Positions 1-6,431 of a stretch of DNA of 22,454 nt are shown here, in pieces. Origin of the DNA: Candidatus Limivicinus faecipullorum (GTDB taxonomy: Bacteria > Bacillota > Clostridia > Oscillospirales > Oscillospiraceae); assembly GCA_018711755.1 (NCBI GenBank), contig DVHY01000069.1, forward strand, positions 1-22,454. The letters run 5' to 3'. The notes beneath the pieces are model-generated. The model did not search any database. It saw nothing but the letters and a program-made list of their open reading frames with translations, and was not told the DNA's origin. Made by a program: the position numbers and the translations under genes. The number at the start of each line of letters is the position of its first letter. Within the stretch, counting starts at the first letter, position 1.

Positions 1-1
1 T

Positions 2-445
2 CCCCGGGACATCTGCCTCTTCTCCGCCTCCTGCATCATGCGCAGCATCCAGTTCCAGGTGACAATCCAGGCGGAAAAGGACTCGCAGCTGTATGTGATC
101 CCGGCGGAGATATACAAGGGGCTCATGGAGCAGTCGGCCCCCCTGGCCAACTACACCAACGAGATAATGGCCAGCCGTTTCTCCGACGTGATGTGGCTCA
201 TAGAGCAGGTCATGTGGAAGAGCTTTGACAAGCGTCTGGCCGGCTTTCTTCTGGAGGAATCGGCTTTGGAGGGCAGCCCGGTCTTGAAGACGACCCATGA
301 GCTGATAGCGAATCACCTGGGCAGCGCCCGGGAGGTGGTCACCCGCATGCTCCGCTATTTTCAGAGCGAGGGCATGGTCAGGCTGAGCCGCGGCTCCATA
401 GAGCTCACCAACTTCCGGGCTCTGGAAGAGCTCAGGGACAGCTGA
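2..445 (+). CDS. Crp/Fnr-family transcriptional regulator (3' part, 5' end outside window)
   Basis: The reading frame is open from base 2, so the gene starts upstream; 147 residues remain of a family usually about 220-240 long. The visible part holds the end of the effector-binding beta-barrel (RDICLFSASCIM, then IQFQVTI), the long dimerisation helix, and a C-terminal winged helix-turn-helix (LIANHLGSAREVVTRMLRYF). The recognition helix has the R-E-x-x-x-R pattern that E. coli CRP uses to read GTGA half-sites, rather than the FNR pattern; that is established for CRP and inferred here. The effector cannot be judged because the N-terminal barrel is missing. Two Cys lie in the remaining barrel segment. 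The gene ends at TGA 443-445 and is followed by a strong terminator. It converges on the thioredoxin gene, whose promoter carries a GTGA/TCAC palindrome it might bind. The family call is secure; the target is a guess. Confidence 0.9.
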   Translation, partial: PRDICLFSASCIMRSIQFQVTIQAEKDSQLYVIPAEIYKGLMEQSAPLANYTNEIMASRFSDVMWLIEQVMWKSFDKRLAGFLLEESALEGSPVLKTTHELIANHLGSAREVVTRMLRYFQSEGMVRLSRGSIELTNFRALEELRDS

Positions 446-455
446 GTTAAATAAA

Positions 456-501
456 GGGCACCCGCTGCAATATCCATTTTTGCAGCGGGTGTCTTTTTAT
501 T
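456..501 (+). terminator. Rho-independent terminator of the Crp-family gene
   Basis: A perfect 12-bp inverted repeat (459-470 with 480-491), extendable by two weaker pairs, encloses a 9-nt loop and is followed by CTTTTTATT on the plus strand. It begins 13 nt after the regulator stop. The convergent thioredoxin gene ends at 508, so the hairpin may also slow minus-strand transcripts, although the minus-side tail is only moderately T-rich. Confidence 0.9.
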
Positions 502-507
502 GGTGCA

Positions 508-813
508 TCACAGCATTGCCAGTATCTGGTTTTTAGGTCTTGCACCCATAGCCTGGTTCACGATCTTCCCGTCCTTAAAGACTATCAGGGTGGGAATGCT
601 CATGATTCCGAACTGTCTGGCAAGTTCCGGCTGCTCATCCACATTCACTTTGCAGACCTTTATGTCGCTGCGCTCCTGAGCGATCTCATCCAGCACGGGA
701 GCGATCATACGGCAGGGGCCGCACCAGCTGGCCCAGAAATCCAGCAGCACGGGCTTGGAGCTGTTAATGACCTCCTGCTGAAAGCTGTTTTTATCAACAT
801 GAATCACAGACAT
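508..813 (-). CDS. trxA: Thioredoxin
   Basis: This 101-aa protein is a complete, single-domain cytoplasmic thioredoxin that reduces protein disulfides and is itself normally recharged by thioredoxin reductase. The redox motif WCGPC is at residues 30-34, in the context DFWASWCGPCRM, and the conserved cis-proline is at Pro74 (MSIPTL). A third Cys (Cys54) sits outside the active site. The length is typical (about 100-110 aa). The ATG at 811-813 is preceded by AGGAGG (822-827 on the plus strand as CCTCCT) at good spacing. No thioredoxin reductase gene is in the window. It appears monocistronic, with its own TATAAT promoter and a Crp-like operator upstream. Family identity is clear; whether it is the main thioredoxin or a paralogue cannot be told from here. 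Confidence 0.96.
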   Translation of the reverse strand: MSVIHVDKNSFQQEVINSSKPVLLDFWASWCGPCRMIAPVLDEIAQERSDIKVCKVNVDEQPELARQFGIMSIPTLIVFKDGKIVNQAMGARPKNQILAML

Positions 814-848
814 TTTTTAGTCCTCCTGTCTCTTTGTTTTGTGGCTTT

Positions 849-877
849 ATTATACCCATTGCCCTCTGCCTTATCAG
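849..877 (-). promoter_or_regulatory. Promoter of the thioredoxin gene (weak -35)
   Basis: On the minus strand a perfect TATAAT -10 lies at 849-854. At 17-bp spacing the -35 position (872-877) reads CTGATA, a poor match to TTGACA. A good -10 with a poor -35 overlapped by a palindrome is the usual design of an activator-dependent promoter. The predicted transcription start is near 842, about 29 nt before the ATG. Confidence 0.65.
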
Positions 878-895
878 TGATAATGTCACATAAGG
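869..895. promoter_or_regulatory. Crp/Fnr-like palindromic operator at the trx promoter
   Basis: Outer arms CCTTAT (869-874) and ATAAGG (890-895) enclose an inner GTGA-N5-TCAC (877-889). The inner centre (883) is about 41 bp upstream of the predicted trx start, the classical class II activator position. The half-site spacing is 5 rather than the 6 of E. coli CRP sites. It could instead be a weak hairpin ending the ABC transporter transcript (stop at 909), but no T-run follows on that strand. Confidence 0.45.
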
Positions 896-908
896 CGGCA
901 TTTTGATT

Positions 909-3824
909 TTATTCGGTCCTCAGGGCCTCCACGGGGTCTTTCTTTGCGGCAAGGCCCGAGGGGATGAGACCGGCGATAAAGGTGAGGAACACGCTGATTA
1001 TCACGAGGATAACGCCGCCCGCCGCCGGGAGAGTGGAGTTTATGGCGGAGATACCCGTCAGGTCATGGATAATGACGTTGATGGGTATGTTCAGCAGCAG
1101 GGTGGCACCGATGCCGATGACGCCGGCGGTGAGACCGATTATAAAGGTCTCGGCGTTAAAGACCCGGGATACATCCCGCTTGGAGGCGCCTATGGCTCTG
1201 AGTATGCCGATCTCCTTGGTGCGCTCCAGAACACTGATGTAGGTGATGATGCCTATCATTATAGAGGACACCACCAGGGAGATAGCCACGAAGGCGATGA
1301 GCACATAGCTGATAACATTGATGATAGTGGTTATGGAGCTCATGAGCAGGGCCACCACATCGGTGTATTCTATCTGGTCTTCCTCTTCCACCTGATTGTT
1401 GTAATCCTCGATGGCGTCGGCGATGCCGTCCTTGTCCTCGAAGGTGGAGGCATAGAGATTGATGGTGCTGGGGCTGTCCAGGTCCACATAGCCCAGCTTC
1501 TTCAGGTTCTCCTCATAGCTGCCGGTGGAGTACACCGGGGGCATGGCGTGGTCGTAGAGCCAGATGTAGTCGTCCTCTTCCAGGCTGAGCATGGTGAAGT
1601 CTCTGGCCAGCTGGCTGTCGGAGAGATAACCGTACATTCTCTCCATCTGGGCGCCGTACTGCTCTTCTATCTGCTGGGCCATCATCTGCTCCATGTACTC
1701 GAAGAGGGTATCGTCGTCCATATCCTCCAGCATGGAGGCATAGCTGGGGTAGTAATCCAGTATCATATCCTCCAGGTCGGCCCTGGTAGTATCCTCCATC
1801 TGCTCGTCGATAAGGTCCTGAACATAGTCGTCCTCAGGTATGCTCATGAACTTCACGTAGAGATCGGCAAGCTGCTCGTCGTCTGCGGAATCGATGTAAT
1901 CTCTGGCGGCCTGGGCCTTGCGGCTGTCGGTGAGGGCCTCATCATCCTTATCCAGGAAAGGCAGATCGCTGAAGACGTCGGTCTTCGGGTCGGCCAGCTG
2001 CTGCTTGACCAGGTCTTTCTGGGCAGCCTGCTCCACCACATATTCCACCAGCTCATGGGTGTAGCCTATGGAGCCGGTCATCATGGCGGACACGGCGTCA
2101 TCATTCTGGCGGATTATGCCCACGATCTTTATCTCAAGCCCGTTGTTGAACAGGGTCCTGAGACCCAGGTCGTCCTCGGCCAGGTCCACATACTCCTCAT
2201 CATCCTCGTCCCACTTATACTGGTCGGCTGGATAGATATAGCGGAAGGAGCGGCTGCATATATCCTCATAGCTCCAGCTCTCCACCTCGCTGGTGAGGTT
2301 CTCCTGGTCCATAAAAGCCTGCATATCGTCGGCCAGGGTGCTGTTGGACTTGAGTCCCAGGGCATAGAGCACCAGGTCGGAGACCTCGTTGTTCTTGTCC
2401 ACCACCAGCACTACCTCATCGTATTTCTCCGGCCACTTTCCGTAGAGCACGTCGTACTGGCTTTTGACCATGGGGTTGACGGCCTCGCCGTTTTCACCCG
2501 GCAGCATCTCCTGCCAGACGTCCATAACGGAATACACCTGTCCGAAGGTGGAGAAATAGGAGCTGTAATCTCCGCCGAAAGTCTCGCTCATGGCGGTCTC
2601 CAGCAGAGTCACCACATCGGTCTTGACGATGTTGTCGTCCACATCCTTGGCATAGATATTCATGTCCAGGTCGTAGGAATACTGCACGGTGTTGACGAAG
2701 GGGGAAATCTGGTTGCCCGGGCTCTCCAGGTATTCCTTGAAGGCTTTGAGGTTATTGGTCTGGGTCTCGGCGGAGACCATGGAATTCATCATGTCGTACA
2801 TGACTGTGCTGGAATAGACGGCGTCCTTATCGTGCTGGTTTTCCGCCGCCTGGGCCTGCACGCCCATCAGGGAGGTCATCATGCTGGTCATGTCCATGCT
2901 CTCGGCCTGGATTGTTATTGGGTAGCTGGCCAGGGTATCTTTCTGTACCTTGTCTATGTAGTTCTGGATACCGTTGGACAGGGACATTATCAGGGCGATG
3001 CCTATAATGCCTATGCTCCCGGCAAAGGCGGTGAGTATAGTGCGGGCCTTTTTGGTCATCAGGTTGTTGGTGGACAGGTTCAGGGCGGTGATAAAGCTCA
3101 TGGAAGTCTTTTTGCCCAGGCTTCCCGCTTTTTCCCGGCCCTGGGAATCATAGGGGTCGCTGTCGTCCACGATCAGTCCGTCTTTGAGCTTGATTATGCG
3201 GCTGGCATAAGCGGAGGCCAGTTCCGGGTTGTGGGTGACCATTATGACCAGCTTGTCTTTGGATATGTCCTTGAGTATATCCATTATCTGCACCGAGGTC
3301 TCGGAGTCCAGAGCGCCGGTGGGCTCATCGGCCATGAGTATATCCGGGTCGTTCACCAGGGCACGGGCAATGGCCACTCTCTGCATCTGGCCGCCGGACA
3401 TCTGGTTGGGCTTTTTGTTAAGCTGGTCTCCCAGCCCCACTTTTTCCAGGGCGGCTTTGGCTCTGGCCTTGCGCTCGGCGGCGCCCACGCCGGAGAGGGT
3501 AAGAGCCAGTTCCACGTTGGAAAGGACATTCTGGTGGGGTATCAGGTTATAGGACTGGAAAACGAAGCCGATGGAGTGGTTGCGGTAGGTGTCCCAATCT
3601 GCGTCGCTGAAATTTTTTGTAGAGCGCCCGTTGATTATCAGGTCGCCGGAGCTGTACTGGTCCAGTCCTCCGATAATATTCAGCAGCGTAGTCTTGCCGC
3701 AGCCGGAATGGCCCAGGATAGCCACGAATTCGCTCTCTCTGAACTCCAGATCGATGCCTTTCAAGGCATGGACGGCGGAATCGCCGACTATATAGTCTTT
3801 TTTGATCCCCTTGAGTTTAAGCAT
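909..3824 (-). CDS. ABC transporter, fused ATPase-permease of MacB/FtsX type
   Basis: This 971-aa protein combines both halves of a type VII (MacB-like) ABC system. Residues 1-225 form the ATPase: Walker A GHSGCGKTT (38-46), signature MSGGQ (142-146), Walker B ILMADE (162-167), H-loop His198. A linker leads to TM1 (about 262-285). About 550 extracytoplasmic residues follow, rich in Asp, Glu, Met and Tyr. Three C-terminal helices (about 838-865, 893-914, 933-956) carry the FtsX motif (ERTKEIGILRAIGASKRDV) and the end PVEALRTE. Such proteins work as dimers in mechanotransmission or export of peptides, antibiotics or lipoproteins; the substrate is unknown. The outer domain is much larger than the roughly 200 residues of MacB. 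The ATG at 3822-3824 follows an AAGGGG site. No accessory membrane-fusion or two-component gene is adjacent, so it seems to stand alone. Confidence 0.93.
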   Translation of the reverse strand: MLKLKGIKKDYIVGDSAVHALKGIDLEFRESEFVAILGHSGCGKTTLLNIIGGLDQYSSGDLIINGRSTKNFSDADWDTYRNHSIGFVFQSYNLIPHQNVLSNVELALTLSGVGAAERKARAKAALEKVGLGDQLNKKPNQMSGGQMQRVAIARALVNDPDILMADEPTGALDSETSVQIMDILKDISKDKLVIMVTHNPELASAYASRIIKLKDGLIVDDSDPYDSQGREKAGSLGKKTSMSFITALNLSTNNLMTKKARTILTAFAGSIGIIGIALIMSLSNGIQNYIDKVQKDTLASYPITIQAESMDMTSMMTSLMGVQAQAAENQHDKDAVYSSTVMYDMMNSMVSAETQTNNLKAFKEYLESPGNQISPFVNTVQYSYDLDMNIYAKDVDDNIVKTDVVTLLETAMSETFGGDYSSYFSTFGQVYSVMDVWQEMLPGENGEAVNPMVKSQYDVLYGKWPEKYDEVVLVVDKNNEVSDLVLYALGLKSNSTLADDMQAFMDQENLTSEVESWSYEDICSRSFRYIYPADQYKWDEDDEEYVDLAEDDLGLRTLFNNGLEIKIVGIIRQNDDAVSAMMTGSIGYTHELVEYVVEQAAQKDLVKQQLADPKTDVFSDLPFLDKDDEALTDSRKAQAARDYIDSADDEQLADLYVKFMSIPEDDYVQDLIDEQMEDTTRADLEDMILDYYPSYASMLEDMDDDTLFEYMEQMMAQQIEEQYGAQMERMYGYLSDSQLARDFTMLSLEEDDYIWLYDHAMPPVYSTGSYEENLKKLGYVDLDSPSTINLYASTFEDKDGIADAIEDYNNQVEEEDQIEYTDVVALLMSSITTIINVISYVLIAFVAISLVVSSIMIGIITYISVLERTKEIGILRAIGASKRDVSRVFNAETFIIGLTAGVIGIGATLLLNIPINVIIHDLTGISAINSTLPAAGGVILVIISVFLTFIAGLIPSGLAAKKDPVEALRTE

Positions 3825-3851
3825 TTTTTCCCCTTCTGTGCTAAGTATTTA

Positions 3852-3880
3852 TTGACATACAGATAAAACTGCGCTAGAAT
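3852..3880 (+). promoter_or_regulatory. Strong sigma-70-type promoter of the tRNA-Arg gene
   Basis: TTGACA (3852-3857) and TAGAAT (3875-3880) are separated by 17 bp. The predicted start near 3887 gives a leader of about 11 nt before the mature tRNA 5' end. The same 73-bp gap must hold the divergent ABC transporter promoter, for which no clean hexamer pair was seen. Confidence 0.85.
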
Positions 3881-3897
3881 AATCAAGCTATTGATTT

Positions 3898-3974
3898 GCT
3901 TCCGTAGCTCAGCAGGATAGAGCATCCGCCTCCTAAGCGGAAGGTCGCGCGTTCGAATCGCGCCGGGAGTGCCA
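3898..3974 (+). tRNA. tRNA-Arg (anticodon CCU, reads AGG)
   Basis: A full cloverleaf can be drawn over 77 nt. The acceptor is GCTTCCG with CGGGAGT (G1:U72 and U4:G69 wobble pairs), the D stem GCTC/GAGC, the anticodon stem TCCGC/GCGGA with loop CTCCTAA (anticodon CCT at 3932-3934), and the T stem GCGCG/CGCGC around TTCGAAT. The discriminator is G and CCA is encoded (3972-3974). It is a single-gene transcription unit with its own promoter and terminator. No direct repeat of its 3' end was noticed, so there is no sign of an integrated element here. Confidence 0.96.
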
Positions 3975-3998
3975 TGCGGAGCCGCCGTGCTCGGAGGG

Positions 3999-4031
3999 GG
4001 ACATCGGCTTTTGCCGGTGTCCTTTTTCTTT
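3999..4031 (+). terminator. Rho-independent terminator of the tRNA-Arg unit
   Basis: A 10-bp stem with one G-U pair (3999-4008 with 4013-4022), loop TTTT, is followed by TTTTTCTTT. It lies 25 nt after the tRNA CCA end. Confidence 0.88.
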
Positions 4032-4154
4032 GACCTCGGTGCTGCGGCAACTTCTATGTATTTTATCACAGTTTTTTCTCTTTGTCCTGCTCCCCGCTAA
4101 ATTTAATCAACCGTTCATAATTGGTCTTTGCTTTGCAATGACAGGAGGTCAAAC

Positions 4155-5282
4155 ATGAAAAACAAGAAAAAAGTTTCCAATATAGTCTCCTTCTGTTTAA
4201 TATTGCTGCTCTCGGTAGCCGCGGGCATTTTCTGCGGCTATGCCATAGCGGACTATTCCGCCAAGCTCTCCGGCGGCCTGCTCGTGAAGCTGCTGCTGCT
4301 CGCCTCCGGGCTGCTGCTTATGGCCCTGGCATATTTGCTGCAGGTGCTCATCCATGAGGCGGGCCACCTGGTCTTCGGCCTCATCTCCGGCTACGAGTTT
4401 TTGTCCTACCGCATAGGCAGCTTCATGCTGGTAAAAGACTCCCAGGGCAAGCTGAGCATCAAGCGTTATTCCCTGGCGGGCACCGCCGGCCAGTGTCTCA
4501 TGGCTCCCCCCGATTTTGAGGAAGACGGCTATCTGCCTGTTGGGCTTTACAATATGGGCGGAGTGCTGCTCAATGCCGTCACTGCAATGCTCTCCTTCTG
4601 GGCCTATTATCTCAGCGGCAAGACCGTGGTGCTGCCCATGTTCTTTCTCTGCCTGGGCATATTGGGCCTGAGCCAGGCCCTAATAAACGCCCTGCCCGTG
4701 GAGGTGAGCGGCATCCCCACCGATGGCCGCAACGCCCTGGCCCTGGGCAAAGACCAGAAGGCCCTGCGGGCTTTCTGGATACAGCTGAAGATAAACCAGT
4801 ACAGCAGCCAGGGCCAGCGATACAGGGATATGCCCGAAGACTGGTTCAGCCTCTCCGGGGATGAGGCGAACTCCGGCCCTCTGAATTCCGCCCTTGCGGT
4901 GTTCAGAGCAAACCGCTTTATGGATATGCAACAGTTCCAGGATGCCTGGCAGCTAATCTCCCAGCTTCTGGAGGAGACGGCCCTTCCGGGCCTTTATCAA
5001 AACCTTTTGAAGGTGGACAGTCTCTATCTCCAGGCCCTTAAAGGCCAGGTCCCGCAGCCGGAAAAGTCCCTGGAAAAGTTTATGAAGGCGATGAAAAACT
5101 ATCCCTCGGTCCTGCGCAGCCGCTGCGCCCTGGCTCTGGCCGCCGGAGACGGCGCCAAAGCCCTGGAATACCGGCGGCAGCTGGAAGCCCTCCGGCCGAG
5201 CTACCCCTTCTCCGGCGAGCTGGACTCGGAACTGGAACTGGTGGAGCTGGCTGAAAAGGCCCTCTCCCTGCCCGTCCAGTGA
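4155..5282 (+). CDS. M50-like (site-2 protease family) membrane metallopeptidase
   Basis: The chosen ATG at 4155 is preceded by a textbook AGGAGG (4143-4148); an ATG nine codons upstream has no such site. The 375-aa product has about five membrane segments in its first half (about 10-32, 42-65, 133-152, 158-180). The zinc motif HEAGH is at residues 67-71, and PTDGRN at about 188-193 resembles the third-ligand (NPDG-like) motif of M50 proteases. Those two motifs together support a working intramembrane metalloprotease. Residues about 215-375 are soluble and mostly helical, perhaps TPR-like. M50 enzymes often cut membrane-bound regulators or serve sporulation, but nothing nearby names a substrate. 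It is a single gene with its own terminator. The motif-based class is fairly sure; the role is unknown. Confidence 0.75.
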   Translation: MKNKKKVSNIVSFCLILLLSVAAGIFCGYAIADYSAKLSGGLLVKLLLLASGLLLMALAYLLQVLIHEAGHLVFGLISGYEFLSYRIGSFMLVKDSQGKLSIKRYSLAGTAGQCLMAPPDFEEDGYLPVGLYNMGGVLLNAVTAMLSFWAYYLSGKTVVLPMFFLCLGILGLSQALINALPVEVSGIPTDGRNALALGKDQKALRAFWIQLKINQYSSQGQRYRDMPEDWFSLSGDEANSGPLNSALAVFRANRFMDMQQFQDAWQLISQLLEETALPGLYQNLLKVDSLYLQALKGQVPQPEKSLEKFMKAMKNYPSVLRSRCALALAAGDGAKALEYRRQLEALRPSYPFSGELDSELELVELAEKALSLPVQ

Positions 5283-5360
5283 GCGGAGCTCCACGGGCGG
5301 AGCGAAGTTCCCTCCCGGCAGAGCCCCGTTCCCACGGTATCTTTCCCGTCCGGCTCCGCC

Positions 5361-5454
5361 GCGGCTTTCCCATATGCGGCTTGCCCGTATGAAGGTTCCT
5401 CCATCTGCGGTTCCCACTTCTGCGGCTTGCCCCATATGCGGCTTTCCCCCATAT
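5361..5454. repeat. Imperfect short tandem repeat, unit about 15-17 bp
   Basis: Six head-to-tail units begin at 5361, 5376, 5391, 5407, 5422 and 5438. Five follow GCGG(C)TT(T/G)CCC(C) plus a short AT-rich tail; the one at 5391 is degenerate. The two last copies are nearly identical. The tract lies between the M50-like gene stop and its terminator, so it would be transcribed as 3' untranslated RNA. Confidence 0.7.
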
Positions 5455-5460
5455 TATTAC

Positions 5461-5491
5461 AGCCGGTACATCTCATGTACCGGCTTTTATT
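5461..5491 (+). terminator. Rho-independent terminator of the M50-like gene
   Basis: A perfect 10-bp stem (5461-5470 with 5476-5485), loop TCTCA, is followed by TTTTATTTA. It lies 178 nt after the stop codon, downstream of the tandem repeats. Confidence 0.88.
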
Positions 5492-5561
5492 TAAAAGGTA
5501 AATGTTTACATAATATATTAAATAATTAATTTACGTAAACTGATTTGGTAATAATTTTGCA

Positions 5562-5590
5562 TTGCCCCGCCGGGAGACTTTGTGTAAAAT
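5562..5590 (+). promoter_or_regulatory. Candidate promoter of the small membrane protein gene
   Basis: TTGCCC (5562-5567), a 17-bp spacer and TAAAAT (5585-5590) fit a moderate housekeeping promoter. The start would be near 5597, leaving a leader of only about 14 nt, which just includes the ribosome binding site. Other AT-rich hexamers upstream could be the true -10. Confidence 0.35.
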
Positions 5591-5610
5591 CATAGGCGAG
5601 GTGATGCCCA

Positions 5611-5859
5611 ATGAAACTGAGGGCAATAATCGTCAGGATGCTGGGCATGTGTCCCATGGCCTGGTACATATTCAAGCGCAGCCTGCAGCTGTCTGTTTTT
5701 CTCATGCTCTGCGCCTTTGCCCTGCTGGTGGAGTGGGGCGGCAGCATAATGGTCAGGTACGAGCTGTACCAGACCGCCGTCTCTCTCATGGAGACCACCC
5801 AGGCCATACTGCTCATCGGGGTCCTGGCCTCGGTGTGCATAGAGGATTTTCACGGCTGA
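5611..5859 (+). CDS. Small two-helix membrane protein of unknown function
   Basis: This 82-aa ORF starts at ATG 5611 with GAGGTGAT at about 6-nt spacing, a convincing ribosome site. Two hydrophobic stretches (about residues 22-43 and 61-78) flank a short polar loop (MVRYELYQTA). The N-terminus is basic (MKLRAIIVR), suggesting an inside start, so both ends are probably cytoplasmic. I do not recognise the family and it has no catalytic motif. It ends at TGA 5857-5859, overlapping the 3' end of the convergent Toprim gene by 10 bp, with no terminator between them. The real ribosome site and hydrophobic pattern argue for a genuine gene. Confidence 0.7.
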   Translation: MKLRAIIVRMLGMCPMAWYIFKRSLQLSVFLMLCAFALLVEWGGSIMVRYELYQTAVSLMETTQAILLIGVLASVCIEDFHG

Positions 5860-6431
5860 AGCTCCATAAACTCTTCCCGGCTCATTATGGCGTTGAGCAC
5901 ATCCAGCAGTCCCTGGGAACTGAGACGCTCCGGCAGCTCCAGCTTTTTCAGCAGCTCTTTTCTCCGTGCGCCGCTGTTCTCTCCGCCCAGGAGCCCCTTT
6001 TTATACAGGTCCGCCTTGCTTATCCCGGCCCGGTCTCCCGGCTGCGCCGGGTCTTCAAAGGTCGCTCCCGAGCGTCTCAGGGCCTCCAGGAGCACCTGGG
6101 GCTTCATCCCCTCCACTCCCAGCTTCCCCTCCCGGGAGGGGGCTGTCTTCCGCCGCTCCTTGCCGTGTATATCGGGGATATAGGCATGCTTGATAAGCTC
6201 CGGGGCAATGCAGCTTTTGAGATGGTTTCTTATCATAAAGCCCGCGCCGTCGGAGTCTGTCATTATGATCAGTCCCCGGCTCTCCGCCAGCTTTTTCAGC
6301 AGGCTCCGCTTCTCCCTGTCGTTGAAGATGCCGAAGCCCCCGGTCTCTATTATCACCGCATCCACCACCTGGCTCAGGGCGTTCTTGTCATAACGTCCTT
6401 CCACCACGATGACCTCTTTAATTCTCTCCAT
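5850..6431 (-). CDS. Toprim/DUF4093 protein, RNase M5-like
   Basis: The 193-aa protein has an N-terminal Toprim domain: VVEGRYD (residues 9-15, with the catalytic Glu) and TDSDGAG (about 58-64, the DxD pair). The C-terminal half (KADLYKKGLLGGENSGARR) matches the DUF4093-type end of this family. RNase M5 (rnmV) matures 5S rRNA by cutting both strands of the precursor. Clostridia often also carry a Toprim/DUF4093 relative, and I cannot separate the two, so no symbol is given. No ksgA, the usual rnmV neighbour, is in the window. The ATG at 6431 overlaps the end of holA by 14 bp, indicating translational coupling in a comEC-holA-Toprim unit. The 3' end overlaps a convergent small gene by 10 bp. 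Confidence 0.85.
   Translation of the reverse strand: MERIKEVIVVEGRYDKNALSQVVDAVIIETGGFGIFNDREKRSLLKKLAESRGLIIMTDSDGAGFMIRNHLKSCIAPELIKHAYIPDIHGKERRKTAPSREGKLGVEGMKPQVLLEALRRSGATFEDPAQPGDRAGISKADLYKKGLLGGENSGARRKELLKKLELPERLSSQGLLDVLNAIMSREEFMELQP

Larger units (their letters stand above)
5283..5610. other. Intergenic region: repeat tract, terminator, AT-rich promoter zone
   Basis: This 328-bp gap has three parts. Bases 5283-5360 are GC-rich with no recognised element. Bases 5361-5485 hold a short tandem repeat and the terminator of the upstream gene. Bases 5490-5560 form a strikingly AT-rich block, unlike the surroundings, containing a separated inverted repeat (GTTTAC 5504-5509, GTAAAC 5535-5540) and the palindrome TTTACGTAAA (5530-5539). 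The AT-rich block probably serves the next gene as an upstream promoter element or operator. Confidence 0.5.

Noticed and set aside
869..895. Palindrome as terminator of the ABC transporter gene
   Set aside because: It is not followed by a T-run on the minus strand and overlaps the -35 zone of the trx promoter, so an operator is the better reading, though not excluded.
903..3866. 987-codon open frame on the plus strand opposite the ABC transporter
   Set aside because: It mirrors the real gene exactly, lacks a ribosome site, and its translation is rich in His, Gly and Val with no domain; GC-biased codon use keeps the antisense frame open. Similar mirrors exist opposite alaS, comEC, mltG and prfC.
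3898..3974. tRNA-Arg as integration site of a mobile element
   Set aside because: No integrase and no repeat of the tRNA 3' end was seen in the window; both neighbours look like ordinary chromosomal genes.
3788..4069. Minus-strand 93-codon ORF containing TRDLPLRRRMLYPAELRK
   Set aside because: This is the well-known false protein made by translating the reverse strand of a tRNA gene; it lies over tRNA-Arg(CCU).
5361..5454. CRISPR array
   Set aside because: Units are contiguous with no unique spacers, are too short, and no cas gene is present.
5080..5476. Minus-strand ORFs of about 90-160 codons over the M50-like 3' end and tandem repeat
   Set aside because: No ribosome site; they run antisense to a real gene and get their repeats from the DNA repeat tract.
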